This document shows, one piece after another, positions 55,265 to 63,236 of a DNA stretch of 64,000 nucleotides. How positions within the stretch are numbered: position 1 is the stretch's first letter; the number at the start of each line of letters is the position of its first letter. The position numbers and the translations under genes were made by a program. The notes under the pieces were generated by a model that was given only the letters and a program-made list of their open reading frames with translations, ran no database searches and was not told the DNA's origin. This stretch comes from Cellulomonas sp. ES6. Its GTDB lineage: Bacteria > Actinomycetota > Actinomycetes > Actinomycetales > Cellulomonadaceae. The stretch is from contig NZ_CP125655.1 in assembly GCF_030053835.1 (NCBI RefSeq), positions 2,418,001-2,482,000 of the forward strand, read 5' to 3'.

Positions 55265-55882
55265 GTGGCGGACGACGTGGAGGGCCGGCTCGCGGCGGTG
55301 CTGCGGTCCGTGTGGTGGCTGCCCGTGCTGCGCGGCGTGCTGCTGGTGGTGCTCGGCCTGCTGCTGCTGGTCGAGCCGCTCGGCACGCTCGTCGCGCTGA
55401 TCTGGGTGTTCGGCGTGTTCGCCGTCGTGGACGGCGCGGTGGTCCTGCTCCAGGCCCTGCTCGCGCGCGGGCGGCCCGGGTTCGGGTGGCTCGTCGCCGA
55501 GGGGCTCGTCGGCATCGGGTTCGGCGCGCTCATCATGCTGTGGCCCGGTGCGACGGCGCTCGTGCTGTTCTACCTGCTGGCGCTCTGGCTGATCGTGCTC
55601 GGCGTCACCGCCGTCGTCGTCGCGGTCACGCAGTTCCGGGCCCGGGACCTGGCGTGGGCCGGGACGCTGGTGTTCGGGCTCATCGCGTTCCTGTTCGGGC
55701 TGCTGCTCGCGATCCGCCCGCAGGGCACGGTCGACGTGATCGTCACCGTGTACGGGCTGTTCGCGTTCGTCGCCGGCGTGGTGATGGTCGTCGCCGGCCT
55801 GGCCACCCGGTCGTTCGGGCGGCAGCTCGCCGCCGCGGGGCGGAGCGGTCCGGGCGCCGCAGGGCCCACGACGCCCGCCTGA
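55265..55882 (+). CDS. HdeD-family (DUF308) membrane protein
   Basis: A 205-residue membrane protein with six predicted helices arranged as a repeated pair/triple (LPVLRGVLLVVLGLLLLVEPLGTLVALIWVFGVF..., WLVAEGLVGIGFGALIMLWPG, VYGLFAFVAGVVMVVAGL). This is the HdeD/DUF308 pattern, linked to acid or envelope stress in some bacteria, with no known mechanism. GGGAGG precedes GTG 55265. It is between two divergent/convergent single genes and has no operon partner. Confidence 0.83.
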   Translation: MADDVEGRLAAVLRSVWWLPVLRGVLLVVLGLLLLVEPLGTLVALIWVFGVFAVVDGAVVLLQALLARGRPGFGWLVAEGLVGIGFGALIMLWPGATALVLFYLLALWLIVLGVTAVVVAVTQFRARDLAWAGTLVFGLIAFLFGLLLAIRPQGTVDVIVTVYGLFAFVAGVVMVVAGLATRSFGRQLAAAGRSGPGAAGPTTPA

Positions 55883-55910
55883 GGGCGGCGCGGGCGGCGA
55901 GAGCGGCGCG

Positions 55911-56768
55911 TCAGCGGATCCCGAGCGCCTCGCGCCACTCCGCGGGCACCAGCGCGTACCCGACGAACGCCACCACGTCGAGCACCGTGTGCGCGACCAC
56001 CAGCGGGAACGTCCGCCGTCGCCGCCGGTAGTACTCCGCGAACACCAGGCCCATCACGACGTTGCCGATGAACGGCCCGATGCCCTGGTACAGGTGGTAC
56101 GAGCCCCGCAGCAGCGCGCTCGCGACGAGGATCGCCGGCGTGCGCCAGCGCAGCTCCCGCAGCCGCTCCATGAGGTAGCCGACCACGACGACCTCCTCCA
56201 GCAGGGCGTTCTGCAGCGCCGCCAGGACCAGCACCGGGACCGTCCACCACGCCGCGTTCAGCGCCTCGGCCTGCACCTCGACGGTGATCCCCAGCGCCCG
56301 CCCCGCGACGTACAGCCCCAGGCCGGGCAGCCCGATCAGCGCCGCGAGGCCGACCCCGACGGCGACGTCCCGCCCCGGCCGCGCCCGGTCGAGCCCGATC
56401 CGCCGCACCGCGCTGCGACCGTTCGCCGACAGCAGGTACAGCGCCAGCGCGACGGGGACCAGCGCGAACCCGATCGACAGCAGCTGGTAGACGAGGTCGA
56501 GGTACGGCCGCTCCGAGCGGCTCGCGTTGAGCGTCGCCTGCTGCTGCGCCAGCGGCGTGTCGGCCGTCAGCCGCGCCACGATGTTCACGAGCGCGTACAC
56601 GCCCGACTTGCCGAGCGACAGGCCCAGGACGATCCACACCTCCGCCGTGAGCCGGCGTCGCCACGCGCGGTCGGACACCGGCGGGGTGCCGGGTACGGCG
56701 ACGGCGGGCTCGGCGGGCTCGGCGGGCTCGGCCGGTGCGGGCAGCCGGGGCGACGGGTCGGAGGTCAC
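55911..56768 (-). CDS. CPBP (CAAX protease / Abi-type) intramembrane protease-like protein
   Basis: A 285-residue membrane protein with about eight helices and the CPBP motifs: motif 1 EEVVVVGYLMERL (EEXXXXXX; the usual Arg is a Gly/Tyr here), motif 2 RGSYHLYQG (with His) and motif 3 VVAHTVLD. The altered motif 1 makes activity uncertain. CPBP proteins process bacteriocins, act in immunity or have structural roles. The N-terminus has a tandem AEP repeat from a 9-bp DNA repeat. The GTG at 56768 is leaderless (TACCCT, 6 nt). Confidence 0.85.
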   Translation of the reverse strand: MTSDPSPRLPAPAEPAEPAEPAVAVPGTPPVSDRAWRRRLTAEVWIVLGLSLGKSGVYALVNIVARLTADTPLAQQQATLNASRSERPYLDLVYQLLSIGFALVPVALALYLLSANGRSAVRRIGLDRARPGRDVAVGVGLAALIGLPGLGLYVAGRALGITVEVQAEALNAAWWTVPVLVLAALQNALLEEVVVVGYLMERLRELRWRTPAILVASALLRGSYHLYQGIGPFIGNVVMGLVFAEYYRRRRRTFPLVVAHTVLDVVAFVGYALVPAEWREALGIR

Positions 56769-56774
56769 CCGGGC

Positions 56775-56780
56775 AGGGTA
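56775..56780 (-). promoter_or_regulatory. Leaderless -10 element of the CPBP gene
   Basis: TACCCT on the minus strand ends 6 nt before GTG 56768. Confidence 0.45.
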
Positions 56781-57085
56781 GGGGGCGCGGCTGGACGTCC
56801 GCTGGGGAGACGCTGGGGGGCGTGGCTGCCAGGGGCGTCAACCGCCCTGCCGGCTCCCGACCGCCTCCGGGTGGGGCGAGCACGCTGAGTGCGGTCGCAC
56901 GGGGAGCTGACGTCGCCGGCTACGTGCCCTGCGCCTCCAGCGCGGCGTCGCACTCGTCTCCGGGCGGGATCTGGATCAGGTGTCCGTCGGAGGTGCTGAC
57001 GACACCGCGCCCTTCGCTCCCGGTTCGTGGTCGCGGCGGGACCCCGTCGTGGTGGTGCCGGTTGTGCCGGCGCCTCCGACGTCCG
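56781..57085. other. Intergenic stretch between CPBP and ABC-2 operon
   Basis: About 305 bp without a convincing gene. It includes a 28-codon open stretch on the minus strand ending at 56920 (STSDGHLIQIPPGDECDAAL and flanks) with protein-like composition but no start codon, possibly a gene remnant. Otherwise only the -10 for the next gene at its right edge. Confidence 0.4.
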
Positions 57086-57091
57086 TAGGTT
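57086..57091 (+). promoter_or_regulatory. Leaderless -10 element of the ABC exporter operon
   Basis: TAGGTT ends 8 nt before GTG 57100. Confidence 0.45.
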
Positions 57092-57099
57092 CGTCCCCC

Positions 57100-58020
57100 G
57101 TGACATCCGTGATCGAGGTCGACCACGTCACACGCCGCTACGGCCCCGTGACCGCGCTGGACGACGTGTCCCTGACGGTCGGCGAGGGGGAGCTCGTCGG
57201 GCTGCTCGGCCCGAACGGCGCGGGCAAGTCGACGCTGCTGTCGCTGCTGGGCGGGCTGCGCCGGCCGGACTCCGGCACGGTGCGGCTGCTCGGCGGCGAC
57301 CCGCGGGACCCCGCGTCGCGCACCGGCCTGGGGACCACGCCGCAGGAGACGGGCCTGCCGTCGACGCTGCGTGTGGGTGAGGTCGTGGACCTGGTGGCCG
57401 GGCACTACCCGGACCCGATGCCGCGCGACGAGGTGCTGGAGCGGTTCGATCTGACGGGCCTCGCCCGACGGCAGACCGGCGGCCTCTCGGGCGGGCAGCG
57501 GCGGAGGCTCGCGGTCGCGCTCTCGCTCGTGGGGCGGCCGCGCGTGGTGCTGCTGGACGAGCCGACGACCGGCCTGGACGTCGAGGCGCGGCACGTGCTG
57601 TGGCAGGCGCTGCGCGACTACCAGGCGGGCGGCGCCACGGTGGTCGTGACCAGCCACTACCTCGAGGAGATCGAGGCCCTCGCGCGCCGGGTGGTCGTCA
57701 TCGGGTCCGGGCGGGTGCTGGTGGACGACACGCTGCCGGCGGTGCTGGCGATGGCGGCGGCGCGCCGGGTGCTCATCGAGCTGCCGCCCGCCGACGAGGC
57801 GCGGGTCGCCGCGCTGCCGGGGGTGCTGGACGTCCGGCGCGAGGGCCGGCGGACCGTGCTGCTCGCGTCCGACGCGGACGCCGTCGTGCGGGACCTCGTG
57901 CGCGCCGAGGTGGCGTTCCGCGACCTCGAGGTGCGCGGCGCGTCCCTGGAGGAGGCGTTCCTCGCGCTCACCGCCGACGGGCCGGACGGCGCTCGGACGA
58001 CCCCGGAGGAGGCGCGATGA
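57100..58020 (+). CDS. ABC-2 exporter ATPase (DrrA/NodI type)
   Basis: A 306-residue ATPase: Walker A GPNGAGKST, Q-loop TPQETGLP, signature LSGGQRRRLAVAL, Walker B VVLLDEPTTGLD, His switch VTSHYLEE. The C-terminal extension (about 215-306, LIELPPADEARVAALPGVLDV...) is typical of ABC-2 exporters such as DrrA or CcmA-like proteins. It exports a drug, lipid or polysaccharide with the next gene. I start at GTG 57100 (VTSVIEVDHVTRRYG); the frame is open further upstream but that part has no conserved content. ATGA overlap with the permease. Confidence 0.9.
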   Translation: MTSVIEVDHVTRRYGPVTALDDVSLTVGEGELVGLLGPNGAGKSTLLSLLGGLRRPDSGTVRLLGGDPRDPASRTGLGTTPQETGLPSTLRVGEVVDLVAGHYPDPMPRDEVLERFDLTGLARRQTGGLSGGQRRRLAVALSLVGRPRVVLLDEPTTGLDVEARHVLWQALRDYQAGGATVVVTSHYLEEIEALARRVVVIGSGRVLVDDTLPAVLAMAAARRVLIELPPADEARVAALPGVLDVRREGRRTVLLASDADAVVRDLVRAEVAFRDLEVRGASLEEAFLALTADGPDGARTTPEEAR

Positions 58021-58793
58021 CCCCGCCCGTCGCCGCGACCCGCCCGTGGCTCCGGCTCGCCTGGCTGCACACCCGGTTCCAGGTGCTGGAGACCGTGCGC
58101 GTCCCGATCGCCCTGATCGGCAACATGCTGTTCCCGGGGCTGGCACTGCTGTTCTTCGTGGTGCCGCAGCGGGCGGTCGCGGACGACCCGCTCGCGTCGG
58201 TCGGCGCGGTGGCCCAGCTCGGGACGTTCGCGGTGATGTCCGCGTGCCTGTTCACGCTCGGGGCAGGCGTGGCCGAGGACCGGCAGCTCGCGTTCGACCC
58301 CTACGTGCGGACCCTGCCGGCCGGCGCCGGACCGCGGCTCGCGGGCCGGATCGCGAACGCCGTCCTGTTCTGCCTGCTGGCGCAGGTGCCGGTGGTGCTC
58401 ATCGCGGTGCTGCTGACGTCGGCGTCGACCTCGCCCGGCCGCGCGCTCGGCGGGCTCGCCATGGTGCCGGTCGTCGCGGTGCCGTTCACGCTGCTCGGGC
58501 TGGCGATCGGGTACGCGCTGTCGTCGAAGGCGGCGATCGCCGTGGTGCAGGCGGTGCTGTTCCCGCTCGCGTTCGCGGGCGGCCTCTTCATGCCGCCGGA
58601 GATCTTCCCGCGGTGGCTCGACCTGATCTCGCAGGGCCTGCCCTCGAGGGCCGCGCGCGACCTGGTGGTGCAGGTGACCACCGGCGCGGAGGGCTCGCCG
58701 GCGGCACTGCCGGTGCTCCTGTCGTGGACCGCGGTGTTCGCCGTGCTCGCGGTGGGCGCCTATCGCCGCGACGAGGGTCGCCGGTTCCGCTGA
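58017..58793 (+). CDS. ABC-2 exporter permease
   Basis: A 258-residue membrane protein with six predicted helices and the ABC-2 pattern (LAWLHTRFQVLETVRVP..., FAVMSACLFTLGAGVAEDRQ, LGLAIGYALSSKAAIAVVQAV, FMPPEIFPRWLDLISQGLPS). It forms the channel with the ATPase whose stop its ATG overlaps. The substrate is unknown. No regulator gene is attached. Confidence 0.88.
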   Translation: MTPPVAATRPWLRLAWLHTRFQVLETVRVPIALIGNMLFPGLALLFFVVPQRAVADDPLASVGAVAQLGTFAVMSACLFTLGAGVAEDRQLAFDPYVRTLPAGAGPRLAGRIANAVLFCLLAQVPVVLIAVLLTSASTSPGRALGGLAMVPVVAVPFTLLGLAIGYALSSKAAIAVVQAVLFPLAFAGGLFMPPEIFPRWLDLISQGLPSRAARDLVVQVTTGAEGSPAALPVLLSWTAVFAVLAVGAYRRDEGRRFR

Positions 58794-58985
58794 CCGACGC
58801 CGCGACCCCTTCCGGATCGACTCGAGGCGACGGCGTCGCCCGCGCAGCCCGGCGTCACGAGCACGGACGGCGAGCAGATCCCCACCGGACTCTCCGACCG
58901 TGGGCTCAGGTCCGGGGGTCGAGCGAGGTCCGCGCGGTCGTGACAGGTGAGCACGTGGCGGCTCGCCCCCCGGGGTCGCTCGGGC

Positions 58986-59705
58986 TCAGCGGAGCCGGGC
59001 TGGTACCGGCACGTCCGCGAACGCGTGACCGGGGTTGCGCAGCAGGCCGACCCGGTCGGCCGGCCACAGCCGCACGAACGCGGAGCCGACCACGCGATCG
59101 ACGGGAACGAAGCCGCTGCCGTCGCGATCGAGGTCGAGCGACCGCGAGTCGTGCGAGTGCTGGCGGTTGTCGCCCATCACCCACAGCGAGCCCTCGGGGA
59201 CGGTCACGTCGAAGGCGATCTCGCTGGGGCTGGCGCCGGGGGCGAGGTAGGCGGACTCGTCGACCGCGACGCCGTTGACGGTGACCGGCGAGCCGTCGCC
59301 CGCGGAGGCCACGCGGTCGCCGGGCAGGCCGATGACGCGCTTGATGAGGTGGTCCTCGGACTGCTGCGGCATGAGGCCGATGACGATGAGCACGTCCTGC
59401 AGGGCGTTGGTCTCGGGGACGTCCTGGTCGGTCAGCCAGCCGCCGGGGTCGGCGAACACCACGATGTCGCCGCGGTGCAGGTCGAACGGGCCGGGCGCGA
59501 GCTTGTTCACCAGCACGCGGTCGCCCTCGAGCAGCGTGTCGTGCATGGACGCGCTGGGGATGAAGAACGCCTGCACCAGGAACGTCTTGACCACCCAGGA
59601 CAGCACCACCGCGCTGACGAGGATGATCGCGATCTCACGGAGGAACGGCCCGACGGGCCTTCGTGGCCGAGGCCGCGCCGGCGCAGTCGCCTCGGACGTG
59701 GGCAC
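58986..59705 (-). CDS. lepB: Signal peptidase I (LepB, Ser/Lys type)
   Basis: A 239-residue membrane protease. One N-terminal helix (AIILVSAVVLSWVVKTFLVQ), then box B IPSASMHDTL with nucleophile Ser53, box D HLIKRVIGLPGD with catalytic Lys122, and box E WVMGDNRQHSHDSR. It removes conventional signal peptides outside the membrane. It is the housekeeping counterpart to the SipW-like enzyme at 34677. AGGAGG lies before the GTG at 59705; a TAGCGT hexamer at 59741-59746 may be its -10. Confidence 0.93.
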   Translation of the reverse strand: MPTSEATAPARPRPRRPVGPFLREIAIILVSAVVLSWVVKTFLVQAFFIPSASMHDTLLEGDRVLVNKLAPGPFDLHRGDIVVFADPGGWLTDQDVPETNALQDVLIVIGLMPQQSEDHLIKRVIGLPGDRVASAGDGSPVTVNGVAVDESAYLAPGASPSEIAFDVTVPEGSLWVMGDNRQHSHDSRSLDLDRDGSGFVPVDRVVGSAFVRLWPADRVGLLRNPGHAFADVPVPARLR

Positions 59706-59798
59706 GGTGCCTCCTCGCTCGGGCCCGGGACGGAGTGCCGACGCTAGCGCGTGCTCGGCGCAGGGCGGCCGGATCTGCGCACGGCCCGGCGCACGTCG

Positions 59799-59839
59799 AC
59801 GGGGCGGCCCGGCCGGTGGTGCCGGCCGGACCGCCCCGT
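59799..59839 (-). terminator. Terminator hairpin downstream of the third sugar-binding-protein gene
   Basis: An 18-bp stem with one mismatch (ACGGGGCGGCCCGGCCGG at 59799-59816, partner 59822-59839) and a 5-nt loop. A second smaller hairpin, GCGGGC/GCCCGC, is at 59855-59870 between it and the gene end. Confidence 0.65.
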
Positions 59840-59854
59840 GCGAGGGTCCTGCGT

Positions 59855-59870
59855 GCGGGCGGGAGCCCGC
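59855..59870 (-). terminator. Proximal hairpin after the sugar-binding-protein gene
   Basis: GCGGGC (59855-59860) and GCCCGC (59865-59870) with loop GGGA, 7 bp past the stop at 59878. Works with the stronger stem downstream. Confidence 0.45.
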
Positions 59871-59877
59871 GGGGGTG

Positions 59878-61242
59878 CTACTGGCCGAGCTCGTTCTGCA
59901 GGTCGGCCTGCGCCTGCTGGAGCGCGTCGGGCACGGGCGTGCCGTTCTCGTAGATCTCGTTCAGCGTGACGGTGCGGAACCAGTTGTCCACGGCCGGCAG
60001 GTCCGGGTTGGAGAACGACTGGAAGTGGCCGATGCCGTCCTTGACCGAGTTGAGGACGTCGAACAGGTTCGTCTCGAAGTACTCGTTGAACTTGTTCTCG
60101 GGGTCGTGCGTGACGGCCTCGTCCTCCCACACGGACATGTTGACCGGGTCGAAGCCGAGCACCTGCCAGACGGCGACGTTGGCCTCGGGCGACAGCTTGG
60201 CGTAGGCGACGAACTCGGACGCGAGGTCCTTGTTCTCGGAGGCCGCGGGGACCGCGGTGCCGGTGCCGCCGCCGCCGATCGTCAGCGTGTCGGAGCCCTC
60301 GACCTGCGGCGCGGGCGCGATCGCGACCTTGCCGGCCAGGTCGGGCATGTAGTCGACGAACCGCGAGGTGTACCAGGCGGGGTAGACGATCGCCGCGTAG
60401 TCGCCGTTGTTGATGGCGCCGTACGCCTCCTCGGAGTCCGGGCTGCCGCCGGGGATCGTGGAGATCGCCCCGGACTCCTGCATGGCACGGAAGTTCTCGA
60501 GCGCCTCGACGACCTCGGGGCTGTCGACGGCCACGGCGCCGGCGCCGTCGTCCTCGAAGAGCTGCCCGCCGAGCTGGGCGATCATGAGCGGCTCGGTGAA
60601 CATCACGCCGGTGTTCGCCGTGCCGAACGCCTTGCCGGTGGCGGCGTTGTACGTCGCGCCGGCCTCGGCGAAGTCGTCCCAGGTCGTGATGGTCGTGTAG
60701 TCGATGCCGGCGCCCTCGAGCAGCTCGGTGTTGTAGAACGCGACGAACGCGCCGACGTGGGTCGGGAAGCCGTAGATCTTCCCGTCACGGCTGTAGAGGT
60801 CGAGCCGCGCCTGGACGATGTCGTCGACGTACGGCTGCGCCGCGTCGGTGAGGTCCACCAGCGGCGGGTTGTCGCCCTTGACGAAGTTCGAGAACTTGTT
60901 GACCTCGATGTCCACCAGGTCCGGGAGCCCCTGGCCGGAGTTCACCGCGAGGGACAGCTTGTCGTGCATGTCCTGGTACGGGTAGACGGTGACGTCGAGG
61001 TCGATGGTCCTGTCGGGGTTCTCCTCGTTCCACGAGGCCGCCATCTGGTCGTAGAACGCCGCGTGGAGCTCGGCGAACACCCACATGTTGAGCTTCGTGG
61101 CGCCCTCGGGCGCCTCCTGGCCGGCGAGGACCTCGCCGCCCTCGGCGTCACCGCCGCCTCCACCGCCGCCACCGCTGCAGGCGGCGAGCGCGGCGACGGC
61201 GAGGCCCGCCACGCCGAAGGCCAGACTCCGTCGGAAGTGCAT
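59878..61242 (-). CDS. Sugar ABC transporter, solute-binding lipoprotein (family 1)
   Basis: A 454-residue CUT1 binding protein with lipobox LAAC (Cys22) followed by a run of eight Gly. The mature protein begins KLNMWVFAELHAAFYDQMAA and has VDIEVNKFSNFV and GKIYGFPTHVGAFVAFYNTE; the layout resembles arabinose/arabino-oligosaccharide AraN-like proteins. It is the last gene of a three-gene operon on the minus strand, after both permeases, opposite to the order of the two other importers here. AGAGGAG lies 8 nt before the ATG. The regulator is the LacI protein at 63237. Confidence 0.92.
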   Translation of the reverse strand: MHFRRSLAFGVAGLAVAALAACSGGGGGGGGDAEGGEVLAGQEAPEGATKLNMWVFAELHAAFYDQMAASWNEENPDRTIDLDVTVYPYQDMHDKLSLAVNSGQGLPDLVDIEVNKFSNFVKGDNPPLVDLTDAAQPYVDDIVQARLDLYSRDGKIYGFPTHVGAFVAFYNTELLEGAGIDYTTITTWDDFAEAGATYNAATGKAFGTANTGVMFTEPLMIAQLGGQLFEDDGAGAVAVDSPEVVEALENFRAMQESGAISTIPGGSPDSEEAYGAINNGDYAAIVYPAWYTSRFVDYMPDLAGKVAIAPAPQVEGSDTLTIGGGGTGTAVPAASENKDLASEFVAYAKLSPEANVAVWQVLGFDPVNMSVWEDEAVTHDPENKFNEYFETNLFDVLNSVKDGIGHFQSFSNPDLPAVDNWFRTVTLNEIYENGTPVPDALQQAQADLQNELGQ

Positions 61243-61312
61243 CGTTGTACTCCTCTGTGTCGGGAACTGCAGGGCCGACCGGTCACCGGTCGGTGGGGTG
61301 GGGACGGGACGC

Positions 61313-62206
61313 TCAGCCCTTGACCGCGCCGGCGGTCATGCCCTCGATGAAGAACCGCTGGAACGCGAGGAACAGGATCAGCAGCGGGATGAGCGAGAAG
61401 AACGCGCCGATGATCAGCAGCTCGTAGTTGTTGCCGTAGGGCGTCAGCAGCGTGTTGAGGCCGATGGGGAGCGTGAACTTCTCGGCCGAGCGCAGCACCA
61501 GCAGCGGCCAGAGGAAGTTGTTCCACGTCATCATGCCGTTGAGGATCGCCATGGCCGCGAACGCCGGCTTCGCGATCGGCACCACGAGCTTGAAGAAGAT
61601 GCCGAACTCCGTGACGCCGTCCATGCGGCCGGCCTCGAGGATCTCCTTGGGCACGCCCAGGAAGTACTGCCGGAAGAAGAAGATCGTCACGGCCTGCGCG
61701 AGGAACGGCAGGACGACGATCCAGTACTGGTCGGCCGCGCCGATGTTGTTGACCTGGATGTACAGCGGCAGCATCAGCATCTCGAACGGCACCGTCATGA
61801 TGATGAGCACCATCACGAAGCCGATGCTCTTGCCCTTGAAGTCGTACATGGCGAACCCGTAGGCCACGAACGAGCTGATGAGCAGGGTGCCGGCGACCTG
61901 CACGACCGTCAGCACGAGGCTGTTCCAGAACCACTGGAAGTACAGCCCGGAGTCGGTGAAGAGCATGACGTAGTTGTCGAGGCTCAGCGACGACAGGTCG
62001 GGCGTCAGCGAGATGCCGTTGCGCATGATCTCGTTGCCGTCCTGGAACGTCCCGATGGTGATGGCCGCGAGCGGCACCAGCGAGACGAGGGCGATGGCGA
62101 CGAGGAGGGCGCCCTGGATGATCCCGGCCGTGCGGCGGGACATGCGGGGCGCGGCCCCGGTCTGCTCGACCGGCCGCTGCACGGGCCGTTCCTGCTGGAG
62201 CGTCAT
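61313..62206 (-). CDS. Sugar ABC transporter permease, MalG/UgpE type
   Basis: A 297-residue permease with six predicted helices, the EAA loop KEILEAGRMDGVTEFG and the C-terminus FIEGMTAGAVKG. Its ATG overlaps the TGA of the preceding permease by 4 bp. It lies 70 bp before the binding-protein gene. Confidence 0.92.
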   Translation of the reverse strand: MTLQQERPVQRPVEQTGAAPRMSRRTAGIIQGALLVAIALVSLVPLAAITIGTFQDGNEIMRNGISLTPDLSSLSLDNYVMLFTDSGLYFQWFWNSLVLTVVQVAGTLLISSFVAYGFAMYDFKGKSIGFVMVLIIMTVPFEMLMLPLYIQVNNIGAADQYWIVVLPFLAQAVTIFFFRQYFLGVPKEILEAGRMDGVTEFGIFFKLVVPIAKPAFAAMAILNGMMTWNNFLWPLLVLRSAEKFTLPIGLNTLLTPYGNNYELLIIGAFFSLIPLLILFLAFQRFFIEGMTAGAVKG

Positions 62207-63102
62207 CGCACCGACTCCCTCTTGAGCGTGCCCGTCGCAATGAGCTGGGTGAGGTTGATGGTCAGGACCAGCACGAGGAGCACGACGCCCACGGCGGACG
62301 CGAACCCGAGGTCGTTCTCCTGGATCCCCTTGCGGTACAGGTAGCCCACGATCGTGAGGCCCTGGTTGTTGGGCGAGGCGTTGCCGGCGTAGAGCATGAA
62401 GCTCTCGAGGAACATCGCCAGGCCGCCGTACACGCTGATGGTGGTGACGTAGACGATGGTCGGCTTGAGCCCCGGCACCGTGACGTGCCGGAAGCGCTGC
62501 ACCTTGTTCGCGCCGTCCAGCGCCGCGGCCTCGTAGTAGTCGGACGGGATGGCCTGGATGCCGGCGAGGAAGTACATCGTGTTGACGCCGGTCCACCGCC
62601 ACAGGGCGAGCAGCAGCAGCGCCGCGAGGCCGGTGAGGTCCTCACGCAGCCAGCGCACGGGGCCGAAGCCGAAGAACCCGACGACCTGGTTCATGAGCCC
62701 GGACTCGGTCTCGGAGAACATCAGCCGGAACACGATGCCGGCGACGACGACGGACGTCAGCGCGGGCACGAACAGCGACGCCTTGAAGAACCCCTTGACC
62801 CGGGAGCTGCCGACCTTCGCGTTGACGATGGACGCCAGGATCATCGGGATCGGGATGAGCAGGACGAGGGTCAGGACCATGTAGCGGACCGAGTTGAAGA
62901 CGGCCTGCCAGAACACGCGGTCGCGCCACAGCCGCTCGTAGTTGTCGGTCCCGATGAACGTCGCCTGCCCGTACAGGACCTCCTGGAAGCTCATGAGCAC
63001 GGAGCGGCCGACGGGCACGAGCCAGAAGGCGAGCAGCGTGAGCAGGAACGGCAGGATGAAGAAGTAGGGCGCCAGGCGCTGCGAGTACAACAGCCGCTTC
63101 AT
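62203..63102 (-). CDS. Sugar ABC transporter permease, MalF/UgpA type
   Basis: A 299-residue permease with six predicted helices and the EAA loop SDYYEAAALDGANKVQ. It is the first gene of the operon. I choose ATG 63102, with GAGGAGG about 11 nt upstream; a GTG 8 codons earlier (63126) is possible. The operator and promoter lie in the 130-bp gap before the LacI gene. Confidence 0.91.
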   Translation of the reverse strand: MKRLLYSQRLAPYFFILPFLLTLLAFWLVPVGRSVLMSFQEVLYGQATFIGTDNYERLWRDRVFWQAVFNSVRYMVLTLVLLIPIPMILASIVNAKVGSSRVKGFFKASLFVPALTSVVVAGIVFRLMFSETESGLMNQVVGFFGFGPVRWLREDLTGLAALLLLALWRWTGVNTMYFLAGIQAIPSDYYEAAALDGANKVQRFRHVTVPGLKPTIVYVTTISVYGGLAMFLESFMLYAGNASPNNQGLTIVGYLYRKGIQENDLGFASAVGVVLLVLVLTINLTQLIATGTLKRESVR

Positions 63103-63164
63103 GTGACGGTGATCCTCCTCGACCACGACCCCCGCCAGGGCGTCGTCGCCAGGGCGGTACCCGG

Positions 63165-63193
63165 AACGTACATCGATGTACTAGCGCCGTCCA
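63165..63193 (-). promoter_or_regulatory. Promoter of the third sugar-import operon
   Basis: On the minus strand TGGACG (63188-63193), 17-bp spacer, TACGTT (63165-63170). The spacer holds the perfect palindrome below. Confidence 0.5.
63168..63181. promoter_or_regulatory. Perfect LacI-type operator
   Basis: GTACATCGATGTAC is a perfect 14-bp palindrome. It lies within the promoter spacer, so binding would block initiation. Probably recognised by the adjacent LacI protein. Confidence 0.7.
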
Positions 63194-63236
63194 GGAGCAC
63201 GGACCCGCTGTGAGCGGATCGTGACCGGGCTGTGAC

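Noticed and set aside
51466..55536. A 1356-codon minus-strand frame
   Set aside because: It overlaps the PBP, riboswitch and flippase genes and has Arg/Pro/Ala-rich, domain-free content. The flippase frame at 52539-55076 has clear membrane helices instead.
63206..63230. TGTGAGCGGAT, identical to part of the E. coli lac operator
   Set aside because: Only 11 nt match, without the symmetric partner. The perfect palindrome at 63168-63181 is the better operator.
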